Notes: a model not told the origin generated them from the letters alone. A stretch of 64,000 nucleotides of DNA from Leucobacter salsicius M1-8 (GCF_000350525.1 NZ_AOCN01000022.1:434001-498000), one strand, 5' to 3'. Shown: positions 28,034 to 39,172, counted from the stretch's first letter. Numbers and translations: made by a program.

Positions 28034-28639
28034 ATGACCGAACATGTGCCCTCCGTAGAGTTTTGGTTCGACCCGAGCTGCCCTTGGTGCTGGATGACCA
28101 GTCGCTGGGCGAGCGAGGTATCAGAGGTGCGGGGCTTCCCGATCGCCTGGCACCCCATCAGCCTCGCAATCCTCAATGAGGGGCACGATCACGGACCCCA
28201 CGCTGAGAACCATCGACAGGGCAAACGGATGGGGCGCGTTATCGTGGCGGCAGAGAAAGCTCACGGATCCGGCATCATTGCACAGCTCTACACCGAGTTC
28301 GGCAACCGTATTCACCCGGGGGCCCGTTTGGACACCGACGCGATCATCGCCGAAGCGCTCGCCGCAGTGGGCCTGCCCGCGGAGCTTGCCGCATCGGCAG
28401 ATAACGAGTCACTCGATGCCGAGCTGCGCACCAACACGGACCACGCGATGAAGATCGCCGGACCCAACGTTGGCGTGCCGATCATCTCCATCGACGGGGT
28501 CGCATTCTTTGGGCCCGTCGTCACGCCCGCTCCCACGGGCGAGACTGCGCTGCGCCTCTGGGACGGCATCTACGCCGCCGCAAGCGTTCCTGGCTTCTAC
28601 GAGCTGAAGCGCGGGCGCACCGCCGGACCCCAGTTCTAG
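28034..28639 (+). CDS. DsbA-fold mycothiol-dependent nitroreductase, Rv2466c type
   Basis: A 201-residue thioredoxin-fold protein. EFWFDPSCPWCWMTSRW near the N-terminus contains the CPWC redox pair (C16, C19) and matches M. tuberculosis Rv2466c, which reduces nitro compounds and disulfides using mycothiol. WHPISLAILNE and VGVPIISIDG (cis-Pro loop) are also conserved. This supports a mycothiol-producing actinobacterial host. TAGTGT, six bases before the ATG, overlaps the stop codon of the preceding gene. Confidence 0.9.
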   Translation: MTEHVPSVEFWFDPSCPWCWMTSRWASEVSEVRGFPIAWHPISLAILNEGHDHGPHAENHRQGKRMGRVIVAAEKAHGSGIIAQLYTEFGNRIHPGARLDTDAIIAEALAAVGLPAELAASADNESLDAELRTNTDHAMKIAGPNVGVPIISIDGVAFFGPVVTPAPTGETALRLWDGIYAAASVPGFYELKRGRTAGPQF

Positions 28640-28717
28640 CGCGCTGGCGTGTGCGTGCGCGAGCCACCTCCTAGACGTACGCAACACGTGAGGGATACGC
28701 TGGCCGCATTGTGTTGA

Positions 28718-30759
<2,042 letters not shown>

Positions 30760-30766
30760 TCGCCGT

Positions 30767-31258
30767 ATGCGTATTCACGTTGCGACCGACCATGCCGGCC
30801 TCGAATTTAGTCAGCAGCTGCAGCAGCATCTGCGCGACGCAGGACACGAGGTGATCGACCACGGGCCCGCCGAGTACGACGCGCTCGATGACTACCCCTC
30901 GTTCTGCATCAACGCTGCGCTGGGTGTCGCCCGCGATGAGCGCGATGGCGTCGAGGCACTGGGCGTCGTGTTCGGTGGCTCGGGCAACGGAGAGCAGATG
31001 GCGGCCAATAAGGTCGCAGGCATTCGTGCCGCGCTCGTATGGAACGAGTCGACCGCCGAGCTCGCGCGCGAGCACAATAACGCCAACGTGATCTCGATCG
31101 GTGCGCGTCAGCACGAGGTCGCCGACGCCATTCGCTTCATCGACCTGTTCGTTGCCACCCCATTCTCGGGTGATGAGCGCCACGTGCGCCGCATCAGCCA
31201 GCTCGGTGAGTACGAGACCACCGGCGCGATCGCAGGCAAGCAGGTCGACGCGCTGTAA
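30767..31258 (+). CDS. rpiB: Ribose-5-phosphate isomerase B
   Basis: This 163-residue enzyme interconverts ribulose 5-phosphate and ribose 5-phosphate in the pentose phosphate pathway. The start MRIHVATDHAGLEF and the loop GGSGNGEQMAANKV are diagnostic. As in the M. tuberculosis enzyme, the loop carries Glu where E. coli RpiB uses a catalytic Cys. The C-terminus GARQHEVADAIRFIDLFV is conserved. Its stop overlaps the start of the glycosylase gene by one base (TAATG), so the two are coupled. Confidence 0.95.
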   Translation: MRIHVATDHAGLEFSQQLQQHLRDAGHEVIDHGPAEYDALDDYPSFCINAALGVARDERDGVEALGVVFGGSGNGEQMAANKVAGIRAALVWNESTAELAREHNNANVISIGARQHEVADAIRFIDLFVATPFSGDERHVRRISQLGEYETTGAIAGKQVDAL

Positions 31259-32277
31259 TGCCCGAGGGTCACTCCGTACATCGCATTGCCAGGCAGTTCG
31301 CCGCGAACTTCGTCGGCACGTCCCCTGAGGTATCGAGCCCGCAGGGGCGCTTCGCACAGGGGGCCGAGCTGCTCAGCGGTCGCAAGATGATCGATGCTCG
31401 CGCCGTTGGCAAACAGATGTTCCTCGAGTTCGAGGGCGGCTACTGGCTTCGCGTGCACCTCGGCATTTACGGAGCCTGGGACTTCGCGGGCGATGTGAAG
31501 GTCGACCCGTCAATTCAGATCCACGGGTATACGCCGTCGCACTCCAAAATCGGGCAGACGGGGGAGCACTCGCGGCCGAGCGGTGCCGCCGCCGGGGGTG
31601 CGCGCCCGCTTGACGCCGACGGCGAGGATTCAGTTGCCTCGATCGGGGCGCCCCGACGCACCCGAGTGCGCATGGCCGAGGAAGACAAAGAATCTTTGGC
31701 GTCATTCACCTTCCCGCCCGACCCGGTGGGGCAGGTGCGTGTGCGGCTGCTGAATGAGGCCGTATGCGCCGACCTGCGCGGGCCTACCGTGTGCGAGGTG
31801 CAGACCCCTGCTGAGATTGATGCGGTGATTCAGCGCCTCGGGCCAGACCCCGCGAACGCAAACACCACTGCCGAGAAGCGGCGTTTTGTTGAGCGTGCGG
31901 GTAAGAAGAAGACCCCGATCGGCCTCGTGCTGATGGACCAGTCGGTTGTCGCGGGCATCGGCAACGTGTACCGCGCCGAAATGCTGTTTCGGGCTGAGCT
32001 CAACCCGCACACCCCGTCGAACACGCTTGACCGCACCGTGCTTGAAGCGCTCTGGGATGACTGGGTGCACCTGCTCGAGATCGGAATCACGGTCGGCCAG
32101 ATGATCACAATCGACGGCCTCACCGGTGCTGACTATGACCGAGCGCTCGTGGAACGTGACGAGCGGCACTGGGTGTACAAGCTGGAGGGCACCCCGTGCA
32201 AGCGCTGCGGAGCCAACATCATTCTTGAGGAAATTGGCGCGCGCAAGCTCTATTGGTGCGCCGGCTGCCAGCACTGA
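31258..32277 (+). CDS. Fpg/Nei family DNA glycosylase/AP lyase
   Basis: A 339-residue base-excision repair enzyme that removes oxidised bases. The N-terminus MPEGHSVHRIA supplies catalytic Pro2 and Glu3; the helix-two-turn-helix region includes MDQSVVAGIGNVYRAEML; the C-terminal zinc finger uses CKRC and CAGC. It is longer than typical Fpg because of a polar insert of about 60 residues (roughly 90-155) in the N-terminal domain. Overall it resembles actinobacterial Nei-type enzymes. It is coupled to rpiB. Confidence 0.92.
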   Translation: MPEGHSVHRIARQFAANFVGTSPEVSSPQGRFAQGAELLSGRKMIDARAVGKQMFLEFEGGYWLRVHLGIYGAWDFAGDVKVDPSIQIHGYTPSHSKIGQTGEHSRPSGAAAGGARPLDADGEDSVASIGAPRRTRVRMAEEDKESLASFTFPPDPVGQVRVRLLNEAVCADLRGPTVCEVQTPAEIDAVIQRLGPDPANANTTAEKRRFVERAGKKKTPIGLVLMDQSVVAGIGNVYRAEMLFRAELNPHTPSNTLDRTVLEALWDDWVHLLEIGITVGQMITIDGLTGADYDRALVERDERHWVYKLEGTPCKRCGANIILEEIGARKLYWCAGCQH

Positions 32278-32293
32278 CACGGGTGTGCAGTTT

Positions 32294-33019
32294 CTACGAC
32301 TCGTGGTGTGGCTCCAGCAGATCCCTGGGTGAAGTAGTCTCCGATTCGCCAAGGGCACGCAATCCAGACACGAGGGCGCGTAAACCAAAGTCGAAGGCTG
32401 CAGCTGAAGGCGTGATGCCCCGAGCTTCAGCTTCCCGAGTCGACACTGACTCGGCCGCCGTGAGCCGGGGGGCGAACTCGATGCCATAGCCCGGGGCCAT
32501 GTTATCGGTCGGCGCGATAGCGTCGAGGGCCGAGCCAATGATGAACGATTCGATTGCTACGAATGCCGGCACGATTAAGTGCTGAGGGTAGCCGTCCCGC
32601 TCAAACGCCGTCACGACGCGCTCGTAGTCGCGCATCGATTCAGGCTCACCGTCGAGCGGGCTCACTGCCATTGCGGCAATCACACCCGGCCTGTTGCCAA
32701 ATGATTCGAGATACTCGTGAGCCCACGGAATGATGGCCACGTGCCAGGGTAAATGGCTGAAGCCATGGTCGCTAAGTCGTGCTGCGAGGTTGCCACGCAT
32801 GGCCGCAATGAGGTCTGCACGGCTCGCAAAATAGTGGTGCAGCGCGCTCGGCCGCACATCGAGCGAGCGTGCGAGAGCCGCCAGTGTGAAATCGACGCCA
32901 GCCTTGTCTGCAAGCGCGAAGGCTGCGTCGACGATGCGTTGGTGCGACAGCACAGACTGCTTCGGCCGGCCGGCAGAGCGGCCCGCCGAACGGTCGGCTG
33001 ATGCGTTGACCGCAGACAT
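32294..33019 (-). CDS. TetR-family regulator
   Basis: 241 residues. The HTH (FTLAALARSLDVRPSALHHYF, here split by family convention at residues 45-65) follows a Ser/Arg-rich tail. A TetR C-terminal domain with GSALDAIAPTDNMAPGYG resembles the TetR_C_33 type. ATG 33019 has GAGGAG seven bases upstream; a TTG at 33037 is in frame but unlikely. It is transcribed away from the amidohydrolase and transporter genes, and a shared intergenic inverted repeat suggests that it represses them and itself. Confidence 0.88.
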   Translation of the reverse strand: MSAVNASADRSAGRSAGRPKQSVLSHQRIVDAAFALADKAGVDFTLAALARSLDVRPSALHHYFASRADLIAAMRGNLAARLSDHGFSHLPWHVAIIPWAHEYLESFGNRPGVIAAMAVSPLDGEPESMRDYERVVTAFERDGYPQHLIVPAFVAIESFIIGSALDAIAPTDNMAPGYGIEFAPRLTAAESVSTREAEARGITPSAAAFDFGLRALVSGLRALGESETTSPRDLLEPHHES

Positions 33020-33091
33020 GCGCACACTCCTCAACACTTCTCACCTCGTGATCGAGGCTTTTCGTCGAGCTTACTGACCCGGTTTGCAGAT

Positions 33092-33114
33092 TTAATTGAA
33101 TGCTCGTAAATTAA
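33092..33114. promoter_or_regulatory. Candidate TetR operator between divergent genes
   Basis: TTAATT (33092-33097) and AATTAA (33109-33114) form an inverted repeat with an 11-base spacer, in a notably AT-rich patch between the TetR and amidohydrolase genes. TAAATT within it could be a plus-strand -10 element. Confidence 0.45.
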
Positions 33115-33147
33115 GTGCTGGCCGCAAACGCAATCAGGAGCACTCAC

Positions 33148-34800
33148 ATGTCATCGACGACCAACGCCGACCTCATCATCACAGGGGCGCGAGTACACAC
33201 CATGGGTGTTGCAGACAGCGGAACGAAAGCGCCAGCTGAGGCAATCGCGATTCAGAACGGACGTATCGCAGCAGTCGGCGCGAAAGACGAAATCGTGGCG
33301 ACGTTCCAAACCTCGCGCACTGAGATGCACGACCTCGCGGGGCGAACCGTGACCCCGGGGCTCATTGATGCTCATCTGCACCCGATTCAGGGTGTCGAAC
33401 TCACGCAGGGTATCGACCTCGCTGGAGTCATCACTCTCGCTGGGCTGCGCGAACGGCTCGGCGCCGAAGCGCGTCGGCTGCGTGAGACGGCGGGCGAACG
33501 GTGGTTGCGCGGCTGGAACCTGGACTATTCGGCCTTCGAGGGACAGCCCCTCACTGCCAGTCTCATCGACGAGTGTCTCGCCGGGGTGCCAACGCTCCTG
33601 TTCTTCTTTGACTTCCACACGGCGGTCGCCAATACCGCTGCCCTGCAACGGGCGGGCATCACTGGCGCACGCAACTTCACCGACTCAGCAGAGATCGTGG
33701 TCGACCACGCAGGCCGACCGACTGGCGAGCTGCGAGAAGAAAGCGCCTACGCCCCGATCACGAGCATCATGCCGCTGCCTTCCCCCGAGGAAACGGCTGA
33801 CGCAGCGCGGGCCATCTTCAGACGCATGCGTCGATCGGGTCTCACCGGAGGCACGATCATGGACGGTAATTCGGGCACACTGGATTTACTCGAAACGATT
33901 GACCGTTCAGGCTCCGGGCTTCCGGTCCGCATTGCGAGCGCAGTCGACCTTAAACCCATCTACTCGGCCGAGCAGCGCTTGGAGATCCTCGCACAGCGTG
34001 ACCGCCGCGGCGCAAGATGGCGCGGGGGCATGATCAAGCTGTACGCCGATGGAGTAGTCGAGACAGGCTCGGCCTGGCTCTATGAGCCCGATTCTGACGG
34101 CATTGAAACTGAGGGGTTTTGGGAGAACCAGGACGAGTTTGTGGCCGTCCTTGAGCTCTGCACGGCCGCGGGATTCCAGGTCGCGACTCACGCGATCGGT
34201 GATCGCGCGGTAGGCGAGACAATTACGGCCTACGAGGCAGTGGGGCTCGGCGCACAGGGCCAGCCCCGGCACCGGATCGAGCATCTTGAGACGTTAGACC
34301 CGCGCGACATCGCGCGCCTCGCAGCCCACGGGATCGCCGCATCGATGCAGATGCCTCATATGCAGTGGCGCCTCGAGGACCAGAGTGACGAATGGTCCCG
34401 CAAACTCGGGCCGCTGCGCACTTCGCGAGCATGGAATGCCGGGTCTGTGCTGCGGGCTGGCGCTCCACTGTCGCTCGGCTCAGACTGGCCCATCGCCACA
34501 CTTGATGCTCGCGAGGGCCTCGCGTGGGCCGTGCTGCGGCGCCGCGCGGGCGACGCTGAGGGGTTTGTGTACGAACCGGGCGAAAGGCTCACCAATCTTG
34601 AGGCGCTGCACGGATACACCCGAGGTGCAGCCCTCGCCCAGGGGGATCACGACCTTGGCGTGATCCGGCAGGGAGCGATCGCCGATCTTGCGGTCTGGGA
34701 GGAAGACCCTGCCGAAGTGACGGGTGACGATCTCGCCCAGCTTCCCGTGCACTCCACCTATCTCGATGGTGAGCGCCTGCTCACCTCGGATATCGACTAA
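33148..34800 (+). CDS. Amidohydrolase family protein (YtcJ-like, amidohydrolase 3)
   Basis: This 550-residue predicted metal-dependent hydrolase starts with the small beta domain (ADLIITGARVHTM, IAIQNGRIAAVGA) and then the metal-binding GLIDAHLHP motif. Later ligands are in THAIGDRAV and HRIEHLETL, and the C-terminal LGSDWPIATLDAREGLAWAV is typical of YtcJ-like proteins. Substrates of this group are mostly unknown amides or cyclic amides. ATG 33148 has CAGGAG upstream. It is followed after 31 bases by an NhaC-like transporter that may import its substrate or remove its product. Confidence 0.9.
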   Translation: MSSTTNADLIITGARVHTMGVADSGTKAPAEAIAIQNGRIAAVGAKDEIVATFQTSRTEMHDLAGRTVTPGLIDAHLHPIQGVELTQGIDLAGVITLAGLRERLGAEARRLRETAGERWLRGWNLDYSAFEGQPLTASLIDECLAGVPTLLFFFDFHTAVANTAALQRAGITGARNFTDSAEIVVDHAGRPTGELREESAYAPITSIMPLPSPEETADAARAIFRRMRRSGLTGGTIMDGNSGTLDLLETIDRSGSGLPVRIASAVDLKPIYSAEQRLEILAQRDRRGARWRGGMIKLYADGVVETGSAWLYEPDSDGIETEGFWENQDEFVAVLELCTAAGFQVATHAIGDRAVGETITAYEAVGLGAQGQPRHRIEHLETLDPRDIARLAAHGIAASMQMPHMQWRLEDQSDEWSRKLGPLRTSRAWNAGSVLRAGAPLSLGSDWPIATLDAREGLAWAVLRRRAGDAEGFVYEPGERLTNLEALHGYTRGAALAQGDHDLGVIRQGAIADLAVWEEDPAEVTGDDLAQLPVHSTYLDGERLLTSDID

Positions 34801-34831
34801 CGCTCACTGAAGAGAAACGAATCTCACCATC

Positions 34832-36211
34832 ATGACCACCAACGGCGCACTCGCGCTTCTACCGATTGCCACGATCCTCGTGGTGTCGGTGCTCACACGG
34901 CGCACCCTGCTCGCGCTCTTCACCGGCACCCTCGTCGGCGCGCTCATCGTGGGCGGCTGGGGATTTGTCGACAGCTGGATTGAGTACTTTACGATCTCAA
35001 TGACCGACGAAACAGTTCAGTGGCTAGTGCTCGTCGTAGCGCTGTTCGGCATGCTGATTGCAGTGTTCAACGTGTCGGGGGCGGTGCGAGACTTCGCGCT
35101 GTGGGCCGAGCGATTCGTGAACTCGAAGCGCAAGTCGTTGATCGCGACTTGGGTGCTCACCATCATCCTGTTCATCGATGACTACCTCAACGCACTCACC
35201 GTGGGTACGTCGATGAAGACCGTCACTGACAGATACCGCGTGCCGCGCACGATGGTCGGCACGATCATCAAGATGACTTCTGCGCCGATCGCCGTCATTA
35301 TTCCGTTCTCGACGTGGGCGGTGTTCTTCGCAGCGCTGCTCGAACAGGGCGGGGTGACGGTAGGCGGCACCGGCCTGGGGGCGTACCTGCAAGGTCTACC
35401 CTTCGTGTTCTTCGGCTGGATCGCGCTCGCGATCGGGCTGTTGCTTGCCCTGGGCATTCTGCCCGCCTGGGGGACGCTCAAAAAGGACGTCGCGCGGGCC
35501 ATGGAAACGGGCGACACGCTGCCGCTCAACACGACCGTCGAGGAACGAGAGTTCGAGCTCGCTGGGAGCAGGGGCACGGCACCAAAGAACCCGCTGCCGT
35601 TCAACTTCTTGATTCCGGTTGTCGTTCTGGTCTCGGTCACGATCTTCACTGGCGTCGACATCGTCAAGGGCAGCGCCGCGGCCCTCGTGGTTGCGATTAT
35701 TCTTGCGCTCGCGCAGCGCAAGATGAAGGTGCGCGAGACCCTGACCGCGGCGTTTGATGGCATTCTGAGCATGGGCTTTGTCATGGTGCTTACGGTGCTC
35801 GCCTTTATGGTGCAGCACGTGAACATGGACTTGAACCTCGTCGACTGGGTCATCTCGGTAACCGAACCCGCGATGACGGGTGCGCTACTGCCCGCCATCG
35901 TATTCCTCGTGTGCGGTATCTATGCGTATGCGACCGGCTCATTCTGGGACCTCGCCGCCGTCATTACACCGATCGTGTTGCCGCTGGCAATGGCGATGGA
36001 CGTGGACCCGATCCTGGCGGGGGCCGCGGTGTTCTCGGGCGCAGCCCTGGGTTCGACCACTTGCCTCTACGGCGACGGAATCATTCTGGCGTCGCAGTCG
36101 GTGGGGGTGAAGCCGGTTAACCTCATGACCGCGATTCTTCCCTACGCCGGAATTGCAGCGGCGCTTTCGTTCGTCGCCTACCTGATTACCGGCTTCGTGA
36201 TGCACGGCTGA
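34832..36211 (+). CDS. NhaC-family Na+/H+ antiporter-like transporter
   Basis: A 459-residue membrane protein with about eleven hydrophobic segments. The segment IILFIDDYLNALTVGTSMK is the conserved acidic helix of the NhaC superfamily, and GSFWDLAAVITPIVLPLA plus GAALGSTTCLYGDGIILAS form the second half-repeat. Members exchange sodium and protons or co-transport organic acids and amino acids. Its place after an amidohydrolase and under a likely TetR operator favours an organic substrate, which is inference. A GAAGAG-like ribosome site precedes the ATG. Confidence 0.88.
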   Translation: MTTNGALALLPIATILVVSVLTRRTLLALFTGTLVGALIVGGWGFVDSWIEYFTISMTDETVQWLVLVVALFGMLIAVFNVSGAVRDFALWAERFVNSKRKSLIATWVLTIILFIDDYLNALTVGTSMKTVTDRYRVPRTMVGTIIKMTSAPIAVIIPFSTWAVFFAALLEQGGVTVGGTGLGAYLQGLPFVFFGWIALAIGLLLALGILPAWGTLKKDVARAMETGDTLPLNTTVEEREFELAGSRGTAPKNPLPFNFLIPVVVLVSVTIFTGVDIVKGSAAALVVAIILALAQRKMKVRETLTAAFDGILSMGFVMVLTVLAFMVQHVNMDLNLVDWVISVTEPAMTGALLPAIVFLVCGIYAYATGSFWDLAAVITPIVLPLAMAMDVDPILAGAAVFSGAALGSTTCLYGDGIILASQSVGVKPVNLMTAILPYAGIAAALSFVAYLITGFVMHG

Positions 36212-36231
36212 CCACTCTGAGTGATCGATGG

Positions 36232-36273
36232 AACGCCCCGTTCTGCTCCCTTACCGGAGTGGAACGGGGCGTT
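36232..36273. terminator. Bidirectional terminator between the NhaC-like gene and recQ
   Basis: A perfect 12-bp outer stem (36232-36243 with 36262-36273) continues with an inner CTCC/GGAG pairing. It lies between convergent genes. Confidence 0.75.
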
Positions 36274-36303
36274 GCTGGTTGTGCCCGGGTGCGGCGTGCC
36301 GGG

Positions 36304-38436
36304 CTAGGCGACCGACGCCAATGCGAACGGCAGCACCGCCGGGGCGCCCGCCCGGAGGAGCTCGCGCGACGCGACTGTCAAGCTCCATCGGCTGTCGACC
36401 AGGTCGTCGACGAGCAGGATGGGGCCCGGAGCATCGGCGAGCACCGCTGCGAGCGACTCGGGCACGGTGAAGCGATCCCACACCGACGCGAGCCGAAACG
36501 CGCTGTTTCCGCCCGGGCCCGAAACGGGGCGGGACGGGTCTACCTCGAGCGTGCCAAGATAGGGAAGCCGACCCCGCTCCGCGATCAAGGCTGCGGTCGA
36601 CGCCACCAGCTGGGGGCGGGTGAGCGATGGCATCGCGACGACTCCGACCGGGCGGTCAGCCCACGGCCAGTCGCGCAGCGTCGCGATGACACCCTCCATG
36701 AGGCGTGCATCGATGGGCGCATCGGGCGCGCCCGCGGCAAAGCGCTCGCGCAGCGTGCCGCCCCAACCCAGGTCAGTCAGGCGCGCCACCGCGCGGCCGA
36801 CCAGCGCCTTTTCGGCGGGAGCAATGCGCCCGCGCACCGGTAGGCCCCGCTTATCGGCCCCGGTCGGCCACATGCCGCGCGGCTCGATCGGCACGCCCGT
36901 GACGTCGAGCTGGCTTGCGGCCCGCGACGCGGCCTCACCACTGAGATCAGTGGGATACCAGGGCCCCGCACACACGTCGCACCGGCCGCACGGCGCGGCC
37001 GCCGGATCGTCGAGCTCCCGCTGCAGTAGTTCCATGCGGCAGATCGCCCCGCGCTCGTACTCGAGCATCGCTTGCTGCTCGGCGACGCGCGCCTCGGCAA
37101 TGCGGGCGTAGCGTTCTGCGTCGTAGTGCCACGGAGCGCCGGTGGCCACCCAGCCACCCTTGACACGCCGCACGGCGCCGTCAACGTCGAGCACCTTTAA
37201 CAGGAGCTCGAGCTGCGTGCGCCGCAGATCCACTCGAGCCTCGAGCGCCGGGGTCGACAGCGGCTCGTCACCGAGCGCGGCGATCACCGCGGCGGCGCGA
37301 TCCGGATCCGGCATCGAAGCGGTCGCAAAGTACCGCCAGATCTCGAGATCCTCGCGGCCGGGCAACAGCAGCACGTCGGCGTGGTCGGTGGCGCGCCCTG
37401 CGCGCCCGACCTGCTGGTAGTAGGCGACGGGGGAGGAGGGGGCGCCGAGGTGCACGACGAAGCCGAGGTCGGGCTTGTCGAAGCCCATGCCGAGCGCGCT
37501 CGTGGCGACCAGGGCCTTCACCTCGTTGGCCTTGAGCGCGTGCTCGAGACGCTCGCGCTCCTCGGGGTCGGTGCGGCCGGTGTACGAGGCGACGCTCATG
37601 CCGGCCTCGCGCAGCAGCATTGCGGTGTCCTCAGCCGCCGACACCGTGAGGGCGTAGATGATGCCGCTGCCCGGCAGCGATCCAAGGTGTGAAATGAGCC
37701 AGGCGAGCCGATCGCGCGCCGAAGGAAGGCTGAGAACCCCGAGCCTGAGCGAAGCGCGAGACAGTGAACCACGAAGCGTCAGAACATCGCTACCGAGCTG
37801 CTCCACGACATCGGCCACTACGCGGCCGTTCGCCGTTGCCGTCGTCGCGAGCACGGGAATCGAGCGATCGATGTCGCTGATGAGCGTGGCAATGCGACGG
37901 TAGTCGGGGCGAAAGTCGTGGCCCCAGTCCGAGATGCAATGCGCTTCGTCGATCACCAGCAGCCCCATCCGGGCGAGCAAGCTGGGGAGCTGCGTCTCGC
38001 GAAACTGAGGATTGTTCAGGCGCTCTGGGGATACCAGCAGCACGTCGATCTCATCGGCAGCAAGCTTCGCCGAGATGTCGTCCCACTCGTCGGCGGTGGC
38101 GGAGTTAATGGCCGCCGCGCGCACTCCCGCTCGCTCGGCAGCCGACACCTGGTCGCGCATGAGCGCGAGCAGCGGGGACACCAGCAGCGTTGGCCCGGCC
38201 CCGCGACGGCGCAGCAGCCCGGTCGCGACGAAGTACACGGCTGACTTGCCCCAGCCGGTGCGCTGCACCACGAGCGCGCGGCGGCGGTCGTCGACGAGCG
38301 CACTGATTGCCTCAAACTGGCCCGGATGAAAGGCGGCGTCGGGTCGGCCGGTGAGGCTGCGTAGAAGCGCAGTGGCTTCACCACGCGTGTCGGGTGTAGC
38401 CGCGCTATCGTGGGGAGGGGAGGCCAGAGTGTTCAT
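36304..38436 (-). CDS. recQ: RecQ-family DNA helicase with phosphoribosyltransferase-like C-terminal tail
   Basis: This 710-residue 3'-5' helicase unwinds DNA in repair and recombination. Walker A is QRTGWGKSAVY (near 60), the DEAH box is VIDEAHCISDWGHDFRPDYR, and motif VI is YYQQVGRAGRA. The zinc-binding Cys cluster (ICRMELL, then CGRCDVC) follows. The last 100 residues are not the HRDC domain of E. coli RecQ; instead PILLVDDLVDSRWSLTVA matches the PRPP-binding loop of phosphoribosyltransferases. This fusion is recurrent in Actinobacteria. CATGAT lies six bases before the ATG, giving a leaderless-type promoter. Confidence 0.93.
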   Translation of the reverse strand: MNTLASPPHDSAATPDTRGEATALLRSLTGRPDAAFHPGQFEAISALVDDRRRALVVQRTGWGKSAVYFVATGLLRRRGAGPTLLVSPLLALMRDQVSAAERAGVRAAAINSATADEWDDISAKLAADEIDVLLVSPERLNNPQFRETQLPSLLARMGLLVIDEAHCISDWGHDFRPDYRRIATLISDIDRSIPVLATTATANGRVVADVVEQLGSDVLTLRGSLSRASLRLGVLSLPSARDRLAWLISHLGSLPGSGIIYALTVSAAEDTAMLLREAGMSVASYTGRTDPEERERLEHALKANEVKALVATSALGMGFDKPDLGFVVHLGAPSSPVAYYQQVGRAGRATDHADVLLLPGREDLEIWRYFATASMPDPDRAAAVIAALGDEPLSTPALEARVDLRRTQLELLLKVLDVDGAVRRVKGGWVATGAPWHYDAERYARIAEARVAEQQAMLEYERGAICRMELLQRELDDPAAAPCGRCDVCAGPWYPTDLSGEAASRAASQLDVTGVPIEPRGMWPTGADKRGLPVRGRIAPAEKALVGRAVARLTDLGWGGTLRERFAAGAPDAPIDARLMEGVIATLRDWPWADRPVGVVAMPSLTRPQLVASTAALIAERGRLPYLGTLEVDPSRPVSGPGGNSAFRLASVWDRFTVPESLAAVLADAPGPILLVDDLVDSRWSLTVASRELLRAGAPAVLPFALASVA

Positions 38437-38542
38437 GCTTTGATCATGCCAGTCGCCTCAGACATTGTGATCGTGGCGGCGGCAGATCGGCCTCAACGGG
38501 ACGCGCCAGCGCCGATGTGTCGTGTCAGGGTCCCGGGTGTGG

Positions 38543-38548
38543 CATAAT
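38543..38548 (+). promoter_or_regulatory. -10 box CATAAT of rplS
   Basis: CATAAT preceded by TGTGG resembles an extended -10 element. Transcription would begin near 38555, leaving a leader of about 110 bases before the L19 ATG. Confidence 0.65.
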
Positions 38549-38556
38549 TGATCCTT

Positions 38557-38647
38557 GTGCCACGGTGCGGCACTGCCGTAAGGGTCCGCACATACCGTGA
38601 GCCAAATACCCAAGTACTTTTCGAAATCCGCGATCCCGACTTACGGC
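38557..38647 (+). promoter_or_regulatory. Structured leader of the L19 mRNA
   Basis: Three pairings are visible. GTGCC (38557-38561) can pair with GGCAC (38569-38573). GTGCGG (38565-38570) can pair with CCGCAC (38586-38591). GCCGTAAG (38575-38582) can pair with CTTACGGC (38640-38647). The first two share bases and exclude each other; the third closes just before the ribosome-binding region. This could be an autoregulatory leader, but no ligand is shown. Confidence 0.5.
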
Positions 38648-38667
38648 GGGCGCAGAGAGAGACAATC

Positions 38668-39015
38668 ATGCAGAAGCTCGACTACGTCGACGCCCCGTCG
38701 CTCAAGAGTGACATCCCTGACTTCCGCGCCGGCGACACCGTCAAGGTGCACGTCAACATCGTTGAGGGCAACCGTTCGCGTGTCCAGGTGTTCCAGGGTG
38801 TCGTCATTTCGCGCCACGGTGAGGGCGTCCGCGAGACCTTCACCGTTCGTAAGATCAGCTTCCAGGTTGGCGTGGAGCGTAAGTTCCCCGTGCACTCGCC
38901 CGCAATCGACAAGATTGAGATCGTCACCCGCGGTGACGTTCGTCGTGCGAAGCTCTACTACCTGCGCGCCCTTACCGGCAAGAAGGCAAAGATCAAGGAG
39001 AAGCGCGACCGCTAA
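38668..39015 (+). CDS. rplS: 50S ribosomal protein L19
   Basis: A 115-residue ribosomal protein at the 30S-50S interface. It matches L19 throughout: [54 protein letters not shown] and the end [20 protein letters not shown] 38668 follows a purine-rich AGAGAGA site; the frame is open further upstream but that part is leader. L19, signal peptidase and RNase HII follow one another as in other actinobacteria. Confidence 0.97.
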   Translation: MQKLDYVDAPSLKSDIPDFRAGDTVKVHVNIVEGNRSRVQVFQGVVISRHGEGVRETFTVRKISFQVGVERKFPVHSPAIDKIEIVTRGDVRRAKLYYLRALTGKKAKIKEKRDR

Positions 39016-39030
39016 GTCACGCACTTCACG

Positions 39031-39094
39031 CAGGCGTTTTTCGACACGCCTGTGACAGTCTCAGGCTCCCAACCCGAAAAGGTGGGAGCCTGAG
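39031..39094 (+). terminator. Two hairpins after rplS
   Basis: A 7-bp hairpin (39031-39037 with 39046-39052, loop rich in T) is followed by a 12-bp perfect stem (39060-39071 with 39083-39094). Neither has a T run after the stem, so termination may be partial and allow read-through to lepB. Confidence 0.65.
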
Positions 39095-39172
39095 GTGTCT
39101 CCCCGCTGTTTCTGGCGGGACAATTATCCGGTGCGCCAGGTCCTCCCGGCGCCCTTGCATCAAGGAGCCGCC

